Shown here: positions 26,943-36,852 of the stretch, one piece after another
Position numbering within the stretch: the first letter of the stretch is position 1
How the letters are laid out: every line of letters starts with the position of its first letter
Source of the DNA: Granulicella sp. L46
GTDB lineage: Bacteria; Acidobacteriota; Terriglobia; Terriglobales; Acidobacteriaceae
NCBI RefSeq assembly: GCF_009765785.1
Contig: NZ_LMUT01000012.1
Location: 1,181,239-1,245,238, forward strand
Reading direction: 5' to 3'
Length of the DNA stretch: 64,000 nt
Made by a program: the position numbers and the translations under genes
The notes under the pieces: generated by a model
Told to the model about the DNA's origin: nothing
What the model saw: the letters and a program-made list of their open reading frames with translations, nothing else
Database searches by the model: none

Positions 26943-26973
26943 AACGTTCGGTACCAGAAAGTGATGAAACGTT
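26943..26973. promoter_or_regulatory. Possible operator pair (two AACGTT centres)
   Basis: Two AACGTT palindromic cores occur 25 bp apart (26943-26948, 26968-26973) in the region between the GH63-like gene and the regulator. The second lies in GATGAAACGTTGTTCC, a partly symmetric context like LacI/GalR-type operators. Which protein would bind is unknown; the regulator here has an IclR-like HTH, so the link is weak. Confidence 0.25.
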
Positions 26974-27193
26974 GTTCCGTATGGTCTACCACTGGAATCG
27001 TCTCAGCTATTGAGGGGAATACAACGTCATTATCCGATAGCTCTAGAGCCCAGAGGCATCATTGTTTGGCCTAGGGTGTTGCGCTGGGCGATGTAGAAGC
27101 GTGGCCGATCTGAGTTTTGGTTGCCAGTTAGCTTGGCTTTACCGCTTGCTTCCTCCATACTTGAACTGCAATATTTTACAGGAGTTTACGCCC

Positions 27194-28279
27194 TTGCGAC
27201 GCACAGCCAAACCGACCTACCTTATACCGGTTCTTTCCAAAGCATTTGACGTATTGGAGTTGCTGCAGGCGGACAATCAGCCGACGACGATGGAAAGTCT
27301 TTACAAGCGAACTCGGATCTCGAAGACGACCGTTTACCGCATCTTGAAAACGCTGGTGCATCGCGGATACGCAATGCAGATGCCGGATGGCAATTATCGC
27401 CATATTACTAAGCCGAAAAAGCTGCGATTTGGGTTCGGAAGCCAAAGCGCAGACGAACCATTTTCAAACGCTGTAACCCGAAGCATGCAAGATGCTGCTT
27501 CCGCAGCCGGCGTAGAACTCATCATTCTCGACAACCAATATGATGCGGCAACTGCTGTCCGAAACGCTGAAGAGTTTGTGCGGCTCCGGGTTGATCTAGT
27601 TATAGAATTTCAGGTCGAGCAGGCTGTCGCTCCCGTTGTGGGCGATTGCATTGCTGCAGCGAACATTCCTTTGATCGCGATTGACATTCCACACCCGCAT
27701 GGAACTTTCTTTGGAGTCGACAACTATCGCGTTGGCTTGGAAGCTGGCGAACTGCTGGCGGCGCACGCGATCGCTCATTGGGGAGGTAAGGTGGATTGGG
27801 TCATCGGTCTCGACTTGCCGGAAGCGGGTCCGCTTGTGCAGAGCCGAATAACTGGAGCATTTGCGAGCGTTCGGAAGAGCATCGCAAATCTACCCGAGGA
27901 AAGCTTTGTCCATATTGATGGAAGAGGCAAACGTGAACGCAGCCGAAAAGCTGTTTCCGATTTCCTGCAGAGACACGTCAAGGATAAGCGCATTTTAATT
28001 GCTGCTGCAACCGACAGCAGCGCGCTCGGAGCGCTGGATGCAGCGCGTGAGCTGAAGAGAGAATCGCATGTTGCCATTGTCGGCCAAGACTACATTGAAG
28101 AGGCAGCCGAAGAAATCGCTAAGCGAAACTCGAGCATGATCGGGTCGGTGTCGCATGAGGCACATCTGTACGGCGCACATCTGATCCAACTGGGGCTCGC
28201 AGTGATTCAGGGCCAGACCATACCGCCGTACAATTATGCTTTGCACCGAATGGTGACCAGAGACTCTCCAAAGCCTTAA
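27194..28279 (+). CDS. Regulator: IclR-type HTH fused to a periplasmic-binding-protein sugar sensor
   Basis: From TTG 27194 (AGGAG 9 bases before) the product has 361 residues. Residues about 8-65 form an IclR-type winged helix (VLSKAFDVLELLQADNQPTT; RISKTTVYRILKTLVHRGYA). Residues about 80-355 form a type 1 periplasmic-binding-protein domain like ribose/sugar binders: AASAAGVELIILDNQYDAAT, LRVDLVIEFQVEQ, IPLIAIDIPHPHGTFFGVDN, HVAIVGQDYIEEAAEE. No signal peptide is present, so the binding domain acts as a cytosolic ligand sensor. LacI proteins use the same sensor with a different HTH. It likely controls the adjacent glycosidase genes in response to a sugar, perhaps rhamnose-derived. The frame extends upstream to 27062 without support. 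Confidence 0.85.
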   Translation: MRRTAKPTYLIPVLSKAFDVLELLQADNQPTTMESLYKRTRISKTTVYRILKTLVHRGYAMQMPDGNYRHITKPKKLRFGFGSQSADEPFSNAVTRSMQDAASAAGVELIILDNQYDAATAVRNAEEFVRLRVDLVIEFQVEQAVAPVVGDCIAAANIPLIAIDIPHPHGTFFGVDNYRVGLEAGELLAAHAIAHWGGKVDWVIGLDLPEAGPLVQSRITGAFASVRKSIANLPEESFVHIDGRGKRERSRKAVSDFLQRHVKDKRILIAAATDSSALGALDAARELKRESHVAIVGQDYIEEAAEEIAKRNSSMIGSVSHEAHLYGAHLIQLGLAVIQGQTIPPYNYALHRMVTRDSPKP

Positions 28280-28797
28280 CCGCCACTAGCGGACATGATT
28301 GATCTCACGGCTTGCGACCAGGTCTCAGGGGCCTCATGTCGATCTATAGTCGGCTCGAAATTCGACCATTTAGCTGTTCCATCGCTTCTTCGCATGGTGC
28401 AGTCGGTCTGGGGTCGATGTCCAAATCGCTCTAGTAGCTCGTGCACGAACTCATCCCACAGCTGCACTCTGCCGCATGATGTTGCCTCCGCTCGGGAGCG
28501 TGGCCACACTCCTGGCTTGCGAGGCATCGCAGCAGACGAACGCAATGCCCCAGGGTCGACACGCCTCTCACCAGAGATGAGCCCGAAACGCATCACTTGT
28601 TCGGATTGATTACTCGTTTCATCCGACATAATATCTTTGCGTTTGCAGCCGAGACGTACAAGTAGGCCCGAGCGCATGCGCACGGCAAGCTGAAATTGAT
28701 TGGATGTTGGGTTATCGCCAATTCGTGTAAGTGCAAAGCATATACTACATATTCATTAGGTATATAATTTCCTATTTCGCTAAAGAGGTTTTCGCCG
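28280..28797. other. Intergenic with putative GH78 promoter
   Basis: About 520 bp. A minus-strand frame (28276-28683) and a mirrored plus-strand frame (28295-28609) have no family signal. Just before the GH78 gene an A/T-rich tract holds TATAAT at 28763-28768 as a likely -10, with only a poor -35. A GAGG site at 28785 serves the TTG start. Confidence 0.35.
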
Positions 28798-31713
28798 TTG
28801 TCTTTCTGGCATAAAAGCTCGGACCTGAAGCTGCGTAGGCCACCATTCGGTGAGAAATCTGTAAGAGCTGTATCCTCCGGCGTCTTCTTCACTGCCCTCG
28901 CGTCTTGCTGTTTCTCGGTCGTACATGCTGAAAGACCTTCAGCCATCCATCTGCGCACCGAATTCGTTGTGGATCCGCTAGCGGTCGGCACTAACAAGCC
29001 AAGACTTTCGTGGTGGGGGGAAGAAGTTCGCAGAGGCGCGCGTCAGACCTCGTATCAGATTGAGCTTTGGGACCTAGACCATTTGGACAAGTCTCGAACG
29101 GACCCGCTCTGGAGGAGTGGGCGTGTACGGTCGCCGATGCAGATTGCAAGCCCCCCCACCGAACTTTTACACGGTCGGACGCAGTACGCATGGCGTATTC
29201 GCTTATGGGATGAGCTCGGAACACCAGGCCCTTGGAGCGCCAAAGCGCAGTTTGGTACAGGCATGCTAGATCGTAAGGATTGGCGAGATGCACGCTGGAT
29301 CGCGTTTCATGATGACAACCGGTGGAGGAGCGAGTGGAACGAACGCAAATCGCAGGAGTTCACTCGATACAAGGCAAACGGGCTCACCCCCGTCCTCACT
29401 TCCGATCATATGACGAGTTGGCAACTTCTTGATTCGGTGACGCCGCGCTATGATCCATCGCCGCTGCTAAGGAAGCAATTTACCGTCTCCGCACCAATTA
29501 GATCCGCGCGATTATATGTATCTGGAGTCGGTTACGCCGTCGAGTGGTTTAACGGCCGTCGGCTCGGCACTGCTGTCCTTGATCCCGGTTGGACCAACTA
29601 CCAGCACGACGTTCTCTACCGAACTTTCGATGTCACTCATGCAATCCAAGAGGGCCGTAACGTGATCGGAGTCATGCTTGGTCGCGGGTTCTACGGCATG
29701 CTATCAAATGACCGCTGGGGTTTTGCGGCGAATGCACCATGGATCAACCAGCCTGCTGTAAAAGCTTTGCTCGAAGTGAAATATCAGGACGGTCGCATTG
29801 CCGAAGTAACGACAGACGACAGCTGGAAGGTTGCTCGGGGACCCATTCTCTACGATGATCCCTGGCTCGGCGAAGTGTATGACGCTCGGGAAGAGCATTT
29901 GGGCTGGGCAGATACCAATTACGATGACGACGCTTGGGGGTCCGCACAGATAGTGCAGGGGCCGAGTGGCAGCTTACGTCCTCAGCTTATGCCTCCCGTG
30001 CGTCCCGTAGGCATTGTGAACGCGGTCTCCATGAAGAAGATATCTCCTGCCGTTTGGATGATTGATCTTGGGGTCGACATCGCAGGGTGGATGCGGCTGA
30101 CGGTTCGAGGAAATGCAGGCGATAAGGTGTTGGTACAAATGGCTGAGAAGCCGGATCCGCAGACCTTCATCGATACGACTACGGGTAATTTCCAACAATT
30201 TGGTTATGTGTTGAAAGGAGGTGGGGATGAAACGGCAGAGAGTCACTTCTCCTATATGGGCTTTCGCTACGCTAGGATAACTTTGACTCCGGCATCCGGT
30301 GCGATCCCACGCATAAAGACCGCAGTTGGAGTGTACGTACATACAGACGTTACTCGTACAGGAATATGGAACTCGAGCAATCCTCTTCTCAACCATATCG
30401 ACACCATCTGGCGCCGGACACAACTCAATAATATGAACAGCATACCGACCGATTGTCCGCATAGAGAGAAACTCGGATGGATGGCAGACGCCTTCATAGC
30501 GCAGCCTGCTGTTCTATACAGCTTTGACGCAGCAGCTTTCTACGAGAACTATTCTGAAGACGTATCTGCCACACAGAATGAAAAGGGATTGCTCTCGACC
30601 ATTGCTCCATCGTTCGGATATACGGCGGGAGAATCACCGTTGTGGGCTTCCGCGGATGTATGGATCCCGTGGCGACTCTATCTCTATAACGGTGATCGAG
30701 AGGCACTCCGTAGGCAATTTCCAGGCATCAAGCGCTTTCTCGACGCAACTCTTGTCAACAACGCAATCGCCGGACAGCCATACATCATGAGGGATGTGCT
30801 TGGTGACTGGGATAGCCCTGGACATGAGAACCCCCCGGAAGGGAACGAGCCATACAGCACCGCATATTACTTTCTGGATTGTCAGCTTGGTGCCCGCATG
30901 GCCCGTCTCTTAGGAGACGATTCCTCGGCATCTGAGCTCGAGCAGCGAGCGAACCACGTGGAGGCTGCCTTCAATCAACAATTCTATTCCCCCGACTTTC
31001 ACATCTATCATGGGTCAAAAGCCACGGAGTATCGCCAATCCCTCAATGCACTAGCCCTATGGGCTGGCCTTGTTCCCGAAGTGAATCGAGTCGCGGTTTA
31101 TCGGAATCTGCGCGAGGATGTGCTCGCACGTGACAGCCATCTAAATACAGGGATCATTGGGACCAAGCCTTTAATGGAAGTTCTCGCTGACCAGGGCGAT
31201 GTCGACCTTGCTTATCGTGTCGTTACACAGAGAACTTATCCGAGTTGGGGATATATGCTCTCAAAGGGCGCAACCACCATGTGGGAGTCGTGGAACGGAC
31301 GCGACTCCCATGATCATCCCATGCAAGGTACGGTCGTCGAGTTCTTTTACCGCTATCTCGCCGGAATTCGCGTGGACGAGACACATCCCGGATTCGATCA
31401 ATTCTTCATTGAACCCATTTTCCCGGAGGGATTAAACCAGGCAGGAGCTCACTATCAATCTGAGAGAGGCCTTATTATCTCTGAGTGGACGAGGAACAGA
31501 GACAAAATATGGCTGCACCTTCGCGTTCCATTCAATACAACGGCGAAAGTTGTTCTTCCTTCCATTGCGATTGGGACTTGTTCTGTAGTGGAGCGAAGCA
31601 ATACTTTACGGACATCGTCCTTATGGAGGCAGGACCGAGAACCTGACCACAATGCTGAGATCCATTTCGATCTTGATCCCGGGGATCACCAACTTCAATT
31701 TTTCTGTCGCTGA
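28798..31713 (+). CDS. Exported GH78 alpha-L-rhamnosidase (first copy)
   Basis: A 971-residue protein with an N-terminal signal segment (VSSGVFFTALASCCFSVVHA). Domain order matches GH78: fibronectin-like N-domain (KPRLSWWGEEVRRGARQTSY with W-R-I-R-L-W-D-E), beta-sandwich domains with carbohydrate-binding folds (RSARLYVSGVGYAVEWFNGR; VIGVMLGRGFYGM), and the (alpha/alpha)6 barrel. The barrel starts near SIPTDCPHREKLGWMADAFI, the GH78 catalytic-loop motif, and has SWGYMLSKGATTMWESWNGR. A C-terminal sandwich closes the protein. It removes terminal alpha-L-rhamnose. The start is TTG with GAGG 9 bases upstream. It is the first gene after the fusion regulator, in the same direction. Confidence 0.92.
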   Translation: MSFWHKSSDLKLRRPPFGEKSVRAVSSGVFFTALASCCFSVVHAERPSAIHLRTEFVVDPLAVGTNKPRLSWWGEEVRRGARQTSYQIELWDLDHLDKSRTDPLWRSGRVRSPMQIASPPTELLHGRTQYAWRIRLWDELGTPGPWSAKAQFGTGMLDRKDWRDARWIAFHDDNRWRSEWNERKSQEFTRYKANGLTPVLTSDHMTSWQLLDSVTPRYDPSPLLRKQFTVSAPIRSARLYVSGVGYAVEWFNGRRLGTAVLDPGWTNYQHDVLYRTFDVTHAIQEGRNVIGVMLGRGFYGMLSNDRWGFAANAPWINQPAVKALLEVKYQDGRIAEVTTDDSWKVARGPILYDDPWLGEVYDAREEHLGWADTNYDDDAWGSAQIVQGPSGSLRPQLMPPVRPVGIVNAVSMKKISPAVWMIDLGVDIAGWMRLTVRGNAGDKVLVQMAEKPDPQTFIDTTTGNFQQFGYVLKGGGDETAESHFSYMGFRYARITLTPASGAIPRIKTAVGVYVHTDVTRTGIWNSSNPLLNHIDTIWRRTQLNNMNSIPTDCPHREKLGWMADAFIAQPAVLYSFDAAAFYENYSEDVSATQNEKGLLSTIAPSFGYTAGESPLWASADVWIPWRLYLYNGDREALRRQFPGIKRFLDATLVNNAIAGQPYIMRDVLGDWDSPGHENPPEGNEPYSTAYYFLDCQLGARMARLLGDDSSASELEQRANHVEAAFNQQFYSPDFHIYHGSKATEYRQSLNALALWAGLVPEVNRVAVYRNLREDVLARDSHLNTGIIGTKPLMEVLADQGDVDLAYRVVTQRTYPSWGYMLSKGATTMWESWNGRDSHDHPMQGTVVEFFYRYLAGIRVDETHPGFDQFFIEPIFPEGLNQAGAHYQSERGLIISEWTRNRDKIWLHLRVPFNTTAKVVLPSIAIGTCSVVERSNTLRTSSLWRQDREPDHNAEIHFDLDPGDHQLQFFCR

Positions 31714-31793
31714 TACCGGTCACACAACCCATAGCCCCTCGGCAATCGGCAACTGCATAAGCAACTTGTGCCCTCCTTGATTGAACCTCCGTT

Positions 31794-34700
31794 TTATTTG
31801 CCGATAGACAATATTTGCACCGGCCCTAACAGGCCCGATGGGAGCAGTGGCGAATTCGCAGTGTACGGTTTGAATGTAGTGAAGGTGTACTTTCTGATCA
31901 CATCCGGTTGTTGATCCCCGATCAGGCGATTCACCCAAAGATTGGTCACATTTATTGCCAGCTTGTTAGGTCCGGTTCTAAGAGCGCTTGTCGCATCGAC
32001 GCGGTACGGAACCTTCCAGGCCACCCCAAGAGGTAGGCCATTCAGCGTAACGTCAGCTAAATCCCTTACATCACCTAGATCCAGCCAAAGGCGTCTTCCG
32101 GGCTTGAACCATCCTGCCTTGGCTTGAATGACCGTGGTGTACGTTGCAGTTCCGGAAAAATACTTTACTCCGAGGTCGGAGTTGTTACTCCAGGACACGA
32201 GCTTTTCAAGCGTAATTGATTTTGAAACGCCTCTGTCGCGTTGAAAGCTAACTGTCCAGACCGGGTCTAGCGTCATCACGGAAGTCTCGATAGCCTCCGG
32301 AACAGAATGGCTGGCTTGGCTCAATGGTTTACGGAAGACCACAAAGACGGTTCCGTTTGGATCAAGGCTCAGCGGAATCTTGGTACGCCCATCAACGACA
32401 CGATAGGAGACTGGGGAGATCTTCCCTGTATCAGGATGCCATAGCTCGGGTATTCGATCGCTTACACGGAAGGTTGCGTTCAACATCTCCACTCGGTTCT
32501 TGCGATTATCCACAAAATAGATCTGACCATTGGAGAGCTTGCGGTGGACGAACATTAGTTCTGTGTCAGGCTCCGGTCGACTATATTCAAAGTCGCGTCC
32601 CAACTTCAGATCCGTCAATGCTTGGTTTGCTGTGTAGGCGGAATAGACCTTACCCCTGCCAAGGAGATGGATCGATTGGGAAGGATTGATTGCTTCTCCC
32701 CAAAGCTCATCCGCGATGGATTTGAAGACATTTGGATCATCGGCTAGGCTCGGGGAGCCGATCGGCCTTTGGCCCACGACAACGGCACCATCCGTGACCA
32801 AATCACGGATTTTGCGAAGCACTGGAAGGGTCACACGCGAACTGGTGCCACCGAGAAACAGTATGCGGTAATTGGTGCCACCGGTGCTATGCAATCTCCC
32901 ATCCTGAAACGAAAGGTGATTGAGAATGACATCTGAGTTTACAAAATCAAAACCGTATCCTTGCGGCGCATCCTCTTGCGTATGCAGCCCAAATACTGCG
33001 GTCAGTGGGCCTTCTTCCCCATAGAAGTATGCGACGTCCCCATAGAAATGCCCTTGCTGCAGCATATAGGAGCTGCGCGCAAGGTATGTGACCCACGATC
33101 CCGCCTGTTCTGCCCACGTTTGATTTCGGTTAAACCAGAGACCATAATGACCAAGTGTTAGGCCGGGCGCTTCGTTGACCAACGGCTGGTGAGCGGATTC
33201 GTGAATCATGAATCGGTTCACTCCCAGCGCAAGTTCCAGATCAGCAATCGGTTTGAGAGTATTTGGGCTCCATCCCCAGGCTGGGCCATTGCTGGTCATA
33301 GACTCCGCACCAACGAGATTTCGCCCATAGATATGGGCGACCGAGGCCGCTCCACGCAAATCTGCAATGTAAGTGGGCGTGGGCGATTCATCTGGCATAA
33401 ATGTCCACATGGCGCCCATGGGTATGTCTGCAGATCGCCGCATCTCCATATCATCGCCAAGCGAAGGTCGATGGTATTCCAAGGCTTCCGAGTAATATCC
33501 CATATGGTTGCGATGCAACTCTGACGCGATCTCTCCGTAATGGTTCTGCGCAAAGAGTTCTGCTATGGTGCGTCGAAAATCCCAAAGAAACTTAACACTC
33601 GCTTGCGGGCTTTCAACGATTACACCTGTGAGTGCAGGCAGCCACGGATGAGCATCGTATCCCCTACGCTGTCTGAACTCGTCGAGCATATTGTCGGTCC
33701 AGTTTTGCGCCCCTGTCTCCGCACTGTCGGTCAGCATGAAGGTGATACCGGTCTTGCCAGTCATCGAGGGTCCGACCGTGTCAGAGTACGTTTTCAGATA
33801 CTCGTCAACATAGTTCTTGACATACTGTCGATTGAGCTTATCTACCTCGAGACCTGTAGCTTCGGCCGGTGCTGGACCATTTTCATGCCCCGTTAGCGAA
33901 TAGCCAATCCGGAGGATAGCCCATTTACCTGGTGGAACATCCCACTGTAGGGATCCATCCGGCTTCATCAATCTTGTGAGATCAAGAACATCCCCGCTGT
34001 GGACGATTGACCCTGCGGTAACAGGAGGTATGGGAATCGAATAGTAATTCATCACAGTCGCGAACCCCGCTCGTTTTTCGAATTCATCGACCCGAGCGGC
34101 TGGGCTAAGTATGAGTTCTGTAATGGCGTGATACTCGCTCGCATCCGCACCGCTCGAAGCGGCAGGAGCAGGAAACACGATGCGAAAAAAACGAGCGGTC
34201 ACTGCATCGAATGCCTCAGTTCTCTGCGGCACACTACTCATCGAAATATCGATCACATGCCGAAAATTGAAGCCATCGTCGCTAGCTTCCAGCCGCGGGT
34301 ACACAGCATGCGGATCGACAAACCCAAAGATGCTTGCCATGTCATCCAGCGTCGCAAGCGTAACGGCTTGAATGGTCTGCGGTTGTGGGTATTCGAACTG
34401 GACCCATGCATTCTTCCCCGGCGCGGCGTAAGGAAGAGCCAGCGCTACCGTTTCAATATTGCCATCAGACAGGGCGGCCGAATTTGCCTGGCCGCCACTG
34501 GATGTGATGCTCGGCCTTAATTCAGCTTGCGTCTTGGCGTCTGGTGGTAGCCGATAGGCGACAACTGCGCTATCCGCATAGAATCGTGGGAGCGCATTAA
34601 TGCCTTCGCTTCCCTCACGGTGAATGCTATAGTCCTGAAATGTTCCGCTTGTATCCGGCGGCTGGGGTAGAGACCCGTCGAAACGCTTACCCCCGTCGAT

Positions 34701-35144
34701 GATGGTCTCGTTCCAGACCATTTTTTTCATTCCTTGCGAAGGTGGAACCCACGGGCCTCCCGTTTCGCTCCACCCCGGGGAACTGGCGATGGACATTTCC
34801 AATCTGAGTTTGTTTGCGGTTACGGTGGCATAACGGAATGCCACTTTCCAGTCCGGAGTCATATACACCAGGCGCTTTTGAACTACCTGTGGTGTATCGA
34901 TCGAGCCTTCAAATACCGTAAAGCCTCCAATGCCGACACGGCGCATCCAGTCAAGATCGAGCTTGATTCCCTCCTGTGTAATGTTCCCGTTCATCCAGTG
35001 CCACCAAACATGCGGCTTTGCGGAGGTGGGCGGATCACGAAATGCTAGCTCCATTCTGTCTCGCGGTTGTTGCGCACGAATGCAATTAGTAAGACAAAGC
35101 AATAAGGTAAGGATCCCGACACCGAATTTAGCTTTTGTCATCAT
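31794..35144 (-). CDS. Exported GH106 alpha-L-rhamnosidase
   Basis: From ATG 35144 (GAGAGG 5 bases upstream) the product has 1116 residues with a signal peptide (KFGVGILTLLLCLTNCIRAQ). GH106 markers are AKPHVWWHWMNGNITQEGIK, LDLDWMRRVGIGGFTVFEGS, the catalytic-region block GPAPAEATGLEVDKLNRQYV, FMLTDSAETGAQNWTDNMLD, EFRQRRGYDAHPWLPALTGV, and a C-terminal jelly roll (ADVTLNGLPLGVAWKVPYRV). GH106 enzymes invert calcium-dependently on alpha-L-rhamnosides and include rhamnogalacturonan-II enzymes. The frame is open to 35261, but ATGATG at 35144 precedes the signal peptide. It lies 98 bp downstream of the GH30 gene on the same strand and is convergent with GH78. Confidence 0.92.
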   Translation of the reverse strand: MMTKAKFGVGILTLLLCLTNCIRAQQPRDRMELAFRDPPTSAKPHVWWHWMNGNITQEGIKLDLDWMRRVGIGGFTVFEGSIDTPQVVQKRLVYMTPDWKVAFRYATVTANKLRLEMSIASSPGWSETGGPWVPPSQGMKKMVWNETIIDGGKRFDGSLPQPPDTSGTFQDYSIHREGSEGINALPRFYADSAVVAYRLPPDAKTQAELRPSITSSGGQANSAALSDGNIETVALALPYAAPGKNAWVQFEYPQPQTIQAVTLATLDDMASIFGFVDPHAVYPRLEASDDGFNFRHVIDISMSSVPQRTEAFDAVTARFFRIVFPAPAASSGADASEYHAITELILSPAARVDEFEKRAGFATVMNYYSIPIPPVTAGSIVHSGDVLDLTRLMKPDGSLQWDVPPGKWAILRIGYSLTGHENGPAPAEATGLEVDKLNRQYVKNYVDEYLKTYSDTVGPSMTGKTGITFMLTDSAETGAQNWTDNMLDEFRQRRGYDAHPWLPALTGVIVESPQASVKFLWDFRRTIAELFAQNHYGEIASELHRNHMGYYSEALEYHRPSLGDDMEMRRSADIPMGAMWTFMPDESPTPTYIADLRGAASVAHIYGRNLVGAESMTSNGPAWGWSPNTLKPIADLELALGVNRFMIHESAHQPLVNEAPGLTLGHYGLWFNRNQTWAEQAGSWVTYLARSSYMLQQGHFYGDVAYFYGEEGPLTAVFGLHTQEDAPQGYGFDFVNSDVILNHLSFQDGRLHSTGGTNYRILFLGGTSSRVTLPVLRKIRDLVTDGAVVVGQRPIGSPSLADDPNVFKSIADELWGEAINPSQSIHLLGRGKVYSAYTANQALTDLKLGRDFEYSRPEPDTELMFVHRKLSNGQIYFVDNRKNRVEMLNATFRVSDRIPELWHPDTGKISPVSYRVVDGRTKIPLSLDPNGTVFVVFRKPLSQASHSVPEAIETSVMTLDPVWTVSFQRDRGVSKSITLEKLVSWSNNSDLGVKYFSGTATYTTVIQAKAGWFKPGRRLWLDLGDVRDLADVTLNGLPLGVAWKVPYRVDATSALRTGPNKLAINVTNLWVNRLIGDQQPDVIRKYTFTTFKPYTANSPLLPSGLLGPVQILSIGK

Positions 35145-35242
35145 TTGAACCTCTCGACGTATGCTTGATACGCGTCCCCTAGTTGAGGCTGCATTTCCAG
35201 TTCCGGATATACAGTCAAGGAGCAATACCGCAAACCTACCTT

Positions 35243-36670
35243 TCATGACGTCGAACGCCAAGTGACAGTTGTGATGGAATTTCTAGATAGTGGTACTTCA
35301 AGAATGCGATCTCCGCTTTGTATCTGCACACTGCGCGGAAAGCCCTGGTTGGACAGGACCAGGACTTGCTCTCCATCCGGATTTTGAAAAGCAATATGTG
35401 TGAAATTGGTATCGCCACCTTCACTATGAATACGCCTTGCGCCCCGGTTCACATGAGCGGAAAAATGATAGAGGGCCCAATATTGCCCATTACGGACAAG
35501 CTCCCCTGTCTTGGAGTTGAGGGTGACGACGCCCACGCAATCAAATGGCCCAACCTCCGGTTTCCCATTTTCATCGAGCAACAAGTTCCAGAGCGTGATA
35601 TTTCTTGCACCGCTCTGCAGAATCTTCGTCAGATCGTGGGCCCATTGAGCCCAATCACCTGCAGGATTCGATTTGAGTTCGCTCGACCATTCCGTAAAGT
35701 AAATCGGCATCCCAGGATGAAGTCTTTCGATTTCATCCATTTGCTCCGGCTGGCCTTCATACCCGTGAAATGCCACGCCGTCCACATAGGAAGCGAGCCG
35801 GACGTCCTTTAGCTGCCAGTCGACCCGTTTCCAATAGATGTAGTTGTAATCAAGGAGCCATAGTTGCGTTTTGGAGAGTTGGGCGTCGGACCGGAGCTTT
35901 GGGCCAAGATGGTCACGGATGAACTCTGCCTCCATCTGTGGAGTCCAAAAACATGCCGGCATCATACCGTGCTGGTCAGTCTCCACTTCATTTTGAGTGC
36001 ATATGGCCTGAATTGGTACGCCCGCTTCTTTGTATGCAGAAAGGAACCGCAACATATAGGTTGCGAACGGCGCAAGATAATCTCGGTCCATCCATCCGCC
36101 GAGCATCGAACCGTATACCTTCATCCAACCGGGCGGGCTCCACGGGGATGCATGCAGAAAGAGATCGGGCCGGATTGCACGTGCCTGGCGCAAAATTGGA
36201 AGGATGTATACCTCATCGTGCGCAATCGAGAAATGCTCGAGCTTGGTATCTCCCGGTGCATCGTCGTAGTTGTAGATTTGTGTCGAATAATCGCTCGAGC
36301 CTATGCAACAGCGTCCTACGGAGAGATTCATGCCCTGGGGTGAATATAGTTCTGTTAGAAATGAGTTCCTTCGATCTGCGGGCATGCGCGAAAGCAAATA
36401 GCATGAGGAATCGGTGAGCGCGGCGCCGAAGCCGAGAATCGGCTGAAATGTTTGGCTTTGGTCCACGATGACGTCTGGGACGCAATTTCGAGAAGCGGAT
36501 TTCCATGCCTCCAACACAACGGGGCTGTGGTGACCCTGGTCATCGGTACGCCACGCGTAACTAGAAACGGGCAATCGTTGCTGACTAAAGGCTGATTTGC
36601 CGGTCAGCAGTGCTGCTGCGCTCGAGGCTACCAATGCTCCGAAGGAGCGGCGGTCAATCGAATGAAACAC
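35243..36670 (-). CDS. Tat-exported GH30 glycosidase
   Basis: A 475-residue protein with a twin-arginine-like leader (SIDRRSFGALVASSAAALLT). The TIM barrel has the GH30 pattern: FQPILGFGAALTDSSCYLLS, MNLSVGRCCIGSSDYST, LFLHASPWSPPGWMKVYGSM, acid/base Glu228 in AICTQNEVETDQ and nucleophile Glu327 in MPIYFTEWSSELKSN, 99 residues apart as in the family. A beta-sandwich with HFSAHVNRGARRIHS completes it. GH30 members act on beta-glucosyl, beta-xylosyl or beta-1,6-galactosyl/glucosyl links, and the subfamily cannot be fixed by eye. The start is a GTG. The gene probably begins an operon with GH106. Confidence 0.9.
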   Translation of the reverse strand: MFHSIDRRSFGALVASSAAALLTGKSAFSQQRLPVSSYAWRTDDQGHHSPVVLEAWKSASRNCVPDVIVDQSQTFQPILGFGAALTDSSCYLLSRMPADRRNSFLTELYSPQGMNLSVGRCCIGSSDYSTQIYNYDDAPGDTKLEHFSIAHDEVYILPILRQARAIRPDLFLHASPWSPPGWMKVYGSMLGGWMDRDYLAPFATYMLRFLSAYKEAGVPIQAICTQNEVETDQHGMMPACFWTPQMEAEFIRDHLGPKLRSDAQLSKTQLWLLDYNYIYWKRVDWQLKDVRLASYVDGVAFHGYEGQPEQMDEIERLHPGMPIYFTEWSSELKSNPAGDWAQWAHDLTKILQSGARNITLWNLLLDENGKPEVGPFDCVGVVTLNSKTGELVRNGQYWALYHFSAHVNRGARRIHSEGGDTNFTHIAFQNPDGEQVLVLSNQGFPRSVQIQSGDRILEVPLSRNSITTVTWRSTS

Positions 36671-36800
36671 AGGCCCTCTATTTCAATGGACAACTTATTT
36701 CTAAGATCCACCATGATCAGAGATTTTCTGGCGACTTGTCAAGGTACGCTGTTTTTTTTTGACTCCATAAACCACGAAGTCCTAGCGTTTCGATTCTGTA

Positions 36801-36829
36801 TTGACATTGTTTCGTTGTGTGAGTAGTGT
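36801..36829 (+). promoter_or_regulatory. Putative promoter of the GH71/99-like gene
   Basis: TTGACA (36801-36806), a 17-bp spacer and TAGTGT (36824-36829). The first transcribed base would fall near 36836, leaving a short leader before ATG 36853. This argues against the upstream in-frame GTG at 36826, which overlaps the -10. The sequence TTGACATTGT is shared with the TonB receptor promoter. Confidence 0.5.
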
Positions 36830-36852
36830 TTCACTTGCTGGCTGGAGGCTGT

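Noticed and set aside
28276-28683. A 135-codon minus-strand frame between the regulator and the GH78 gene
   Set aside because: No family signal, no ribosome-binding site, and a mirrored frame of similar length on the plus strand.
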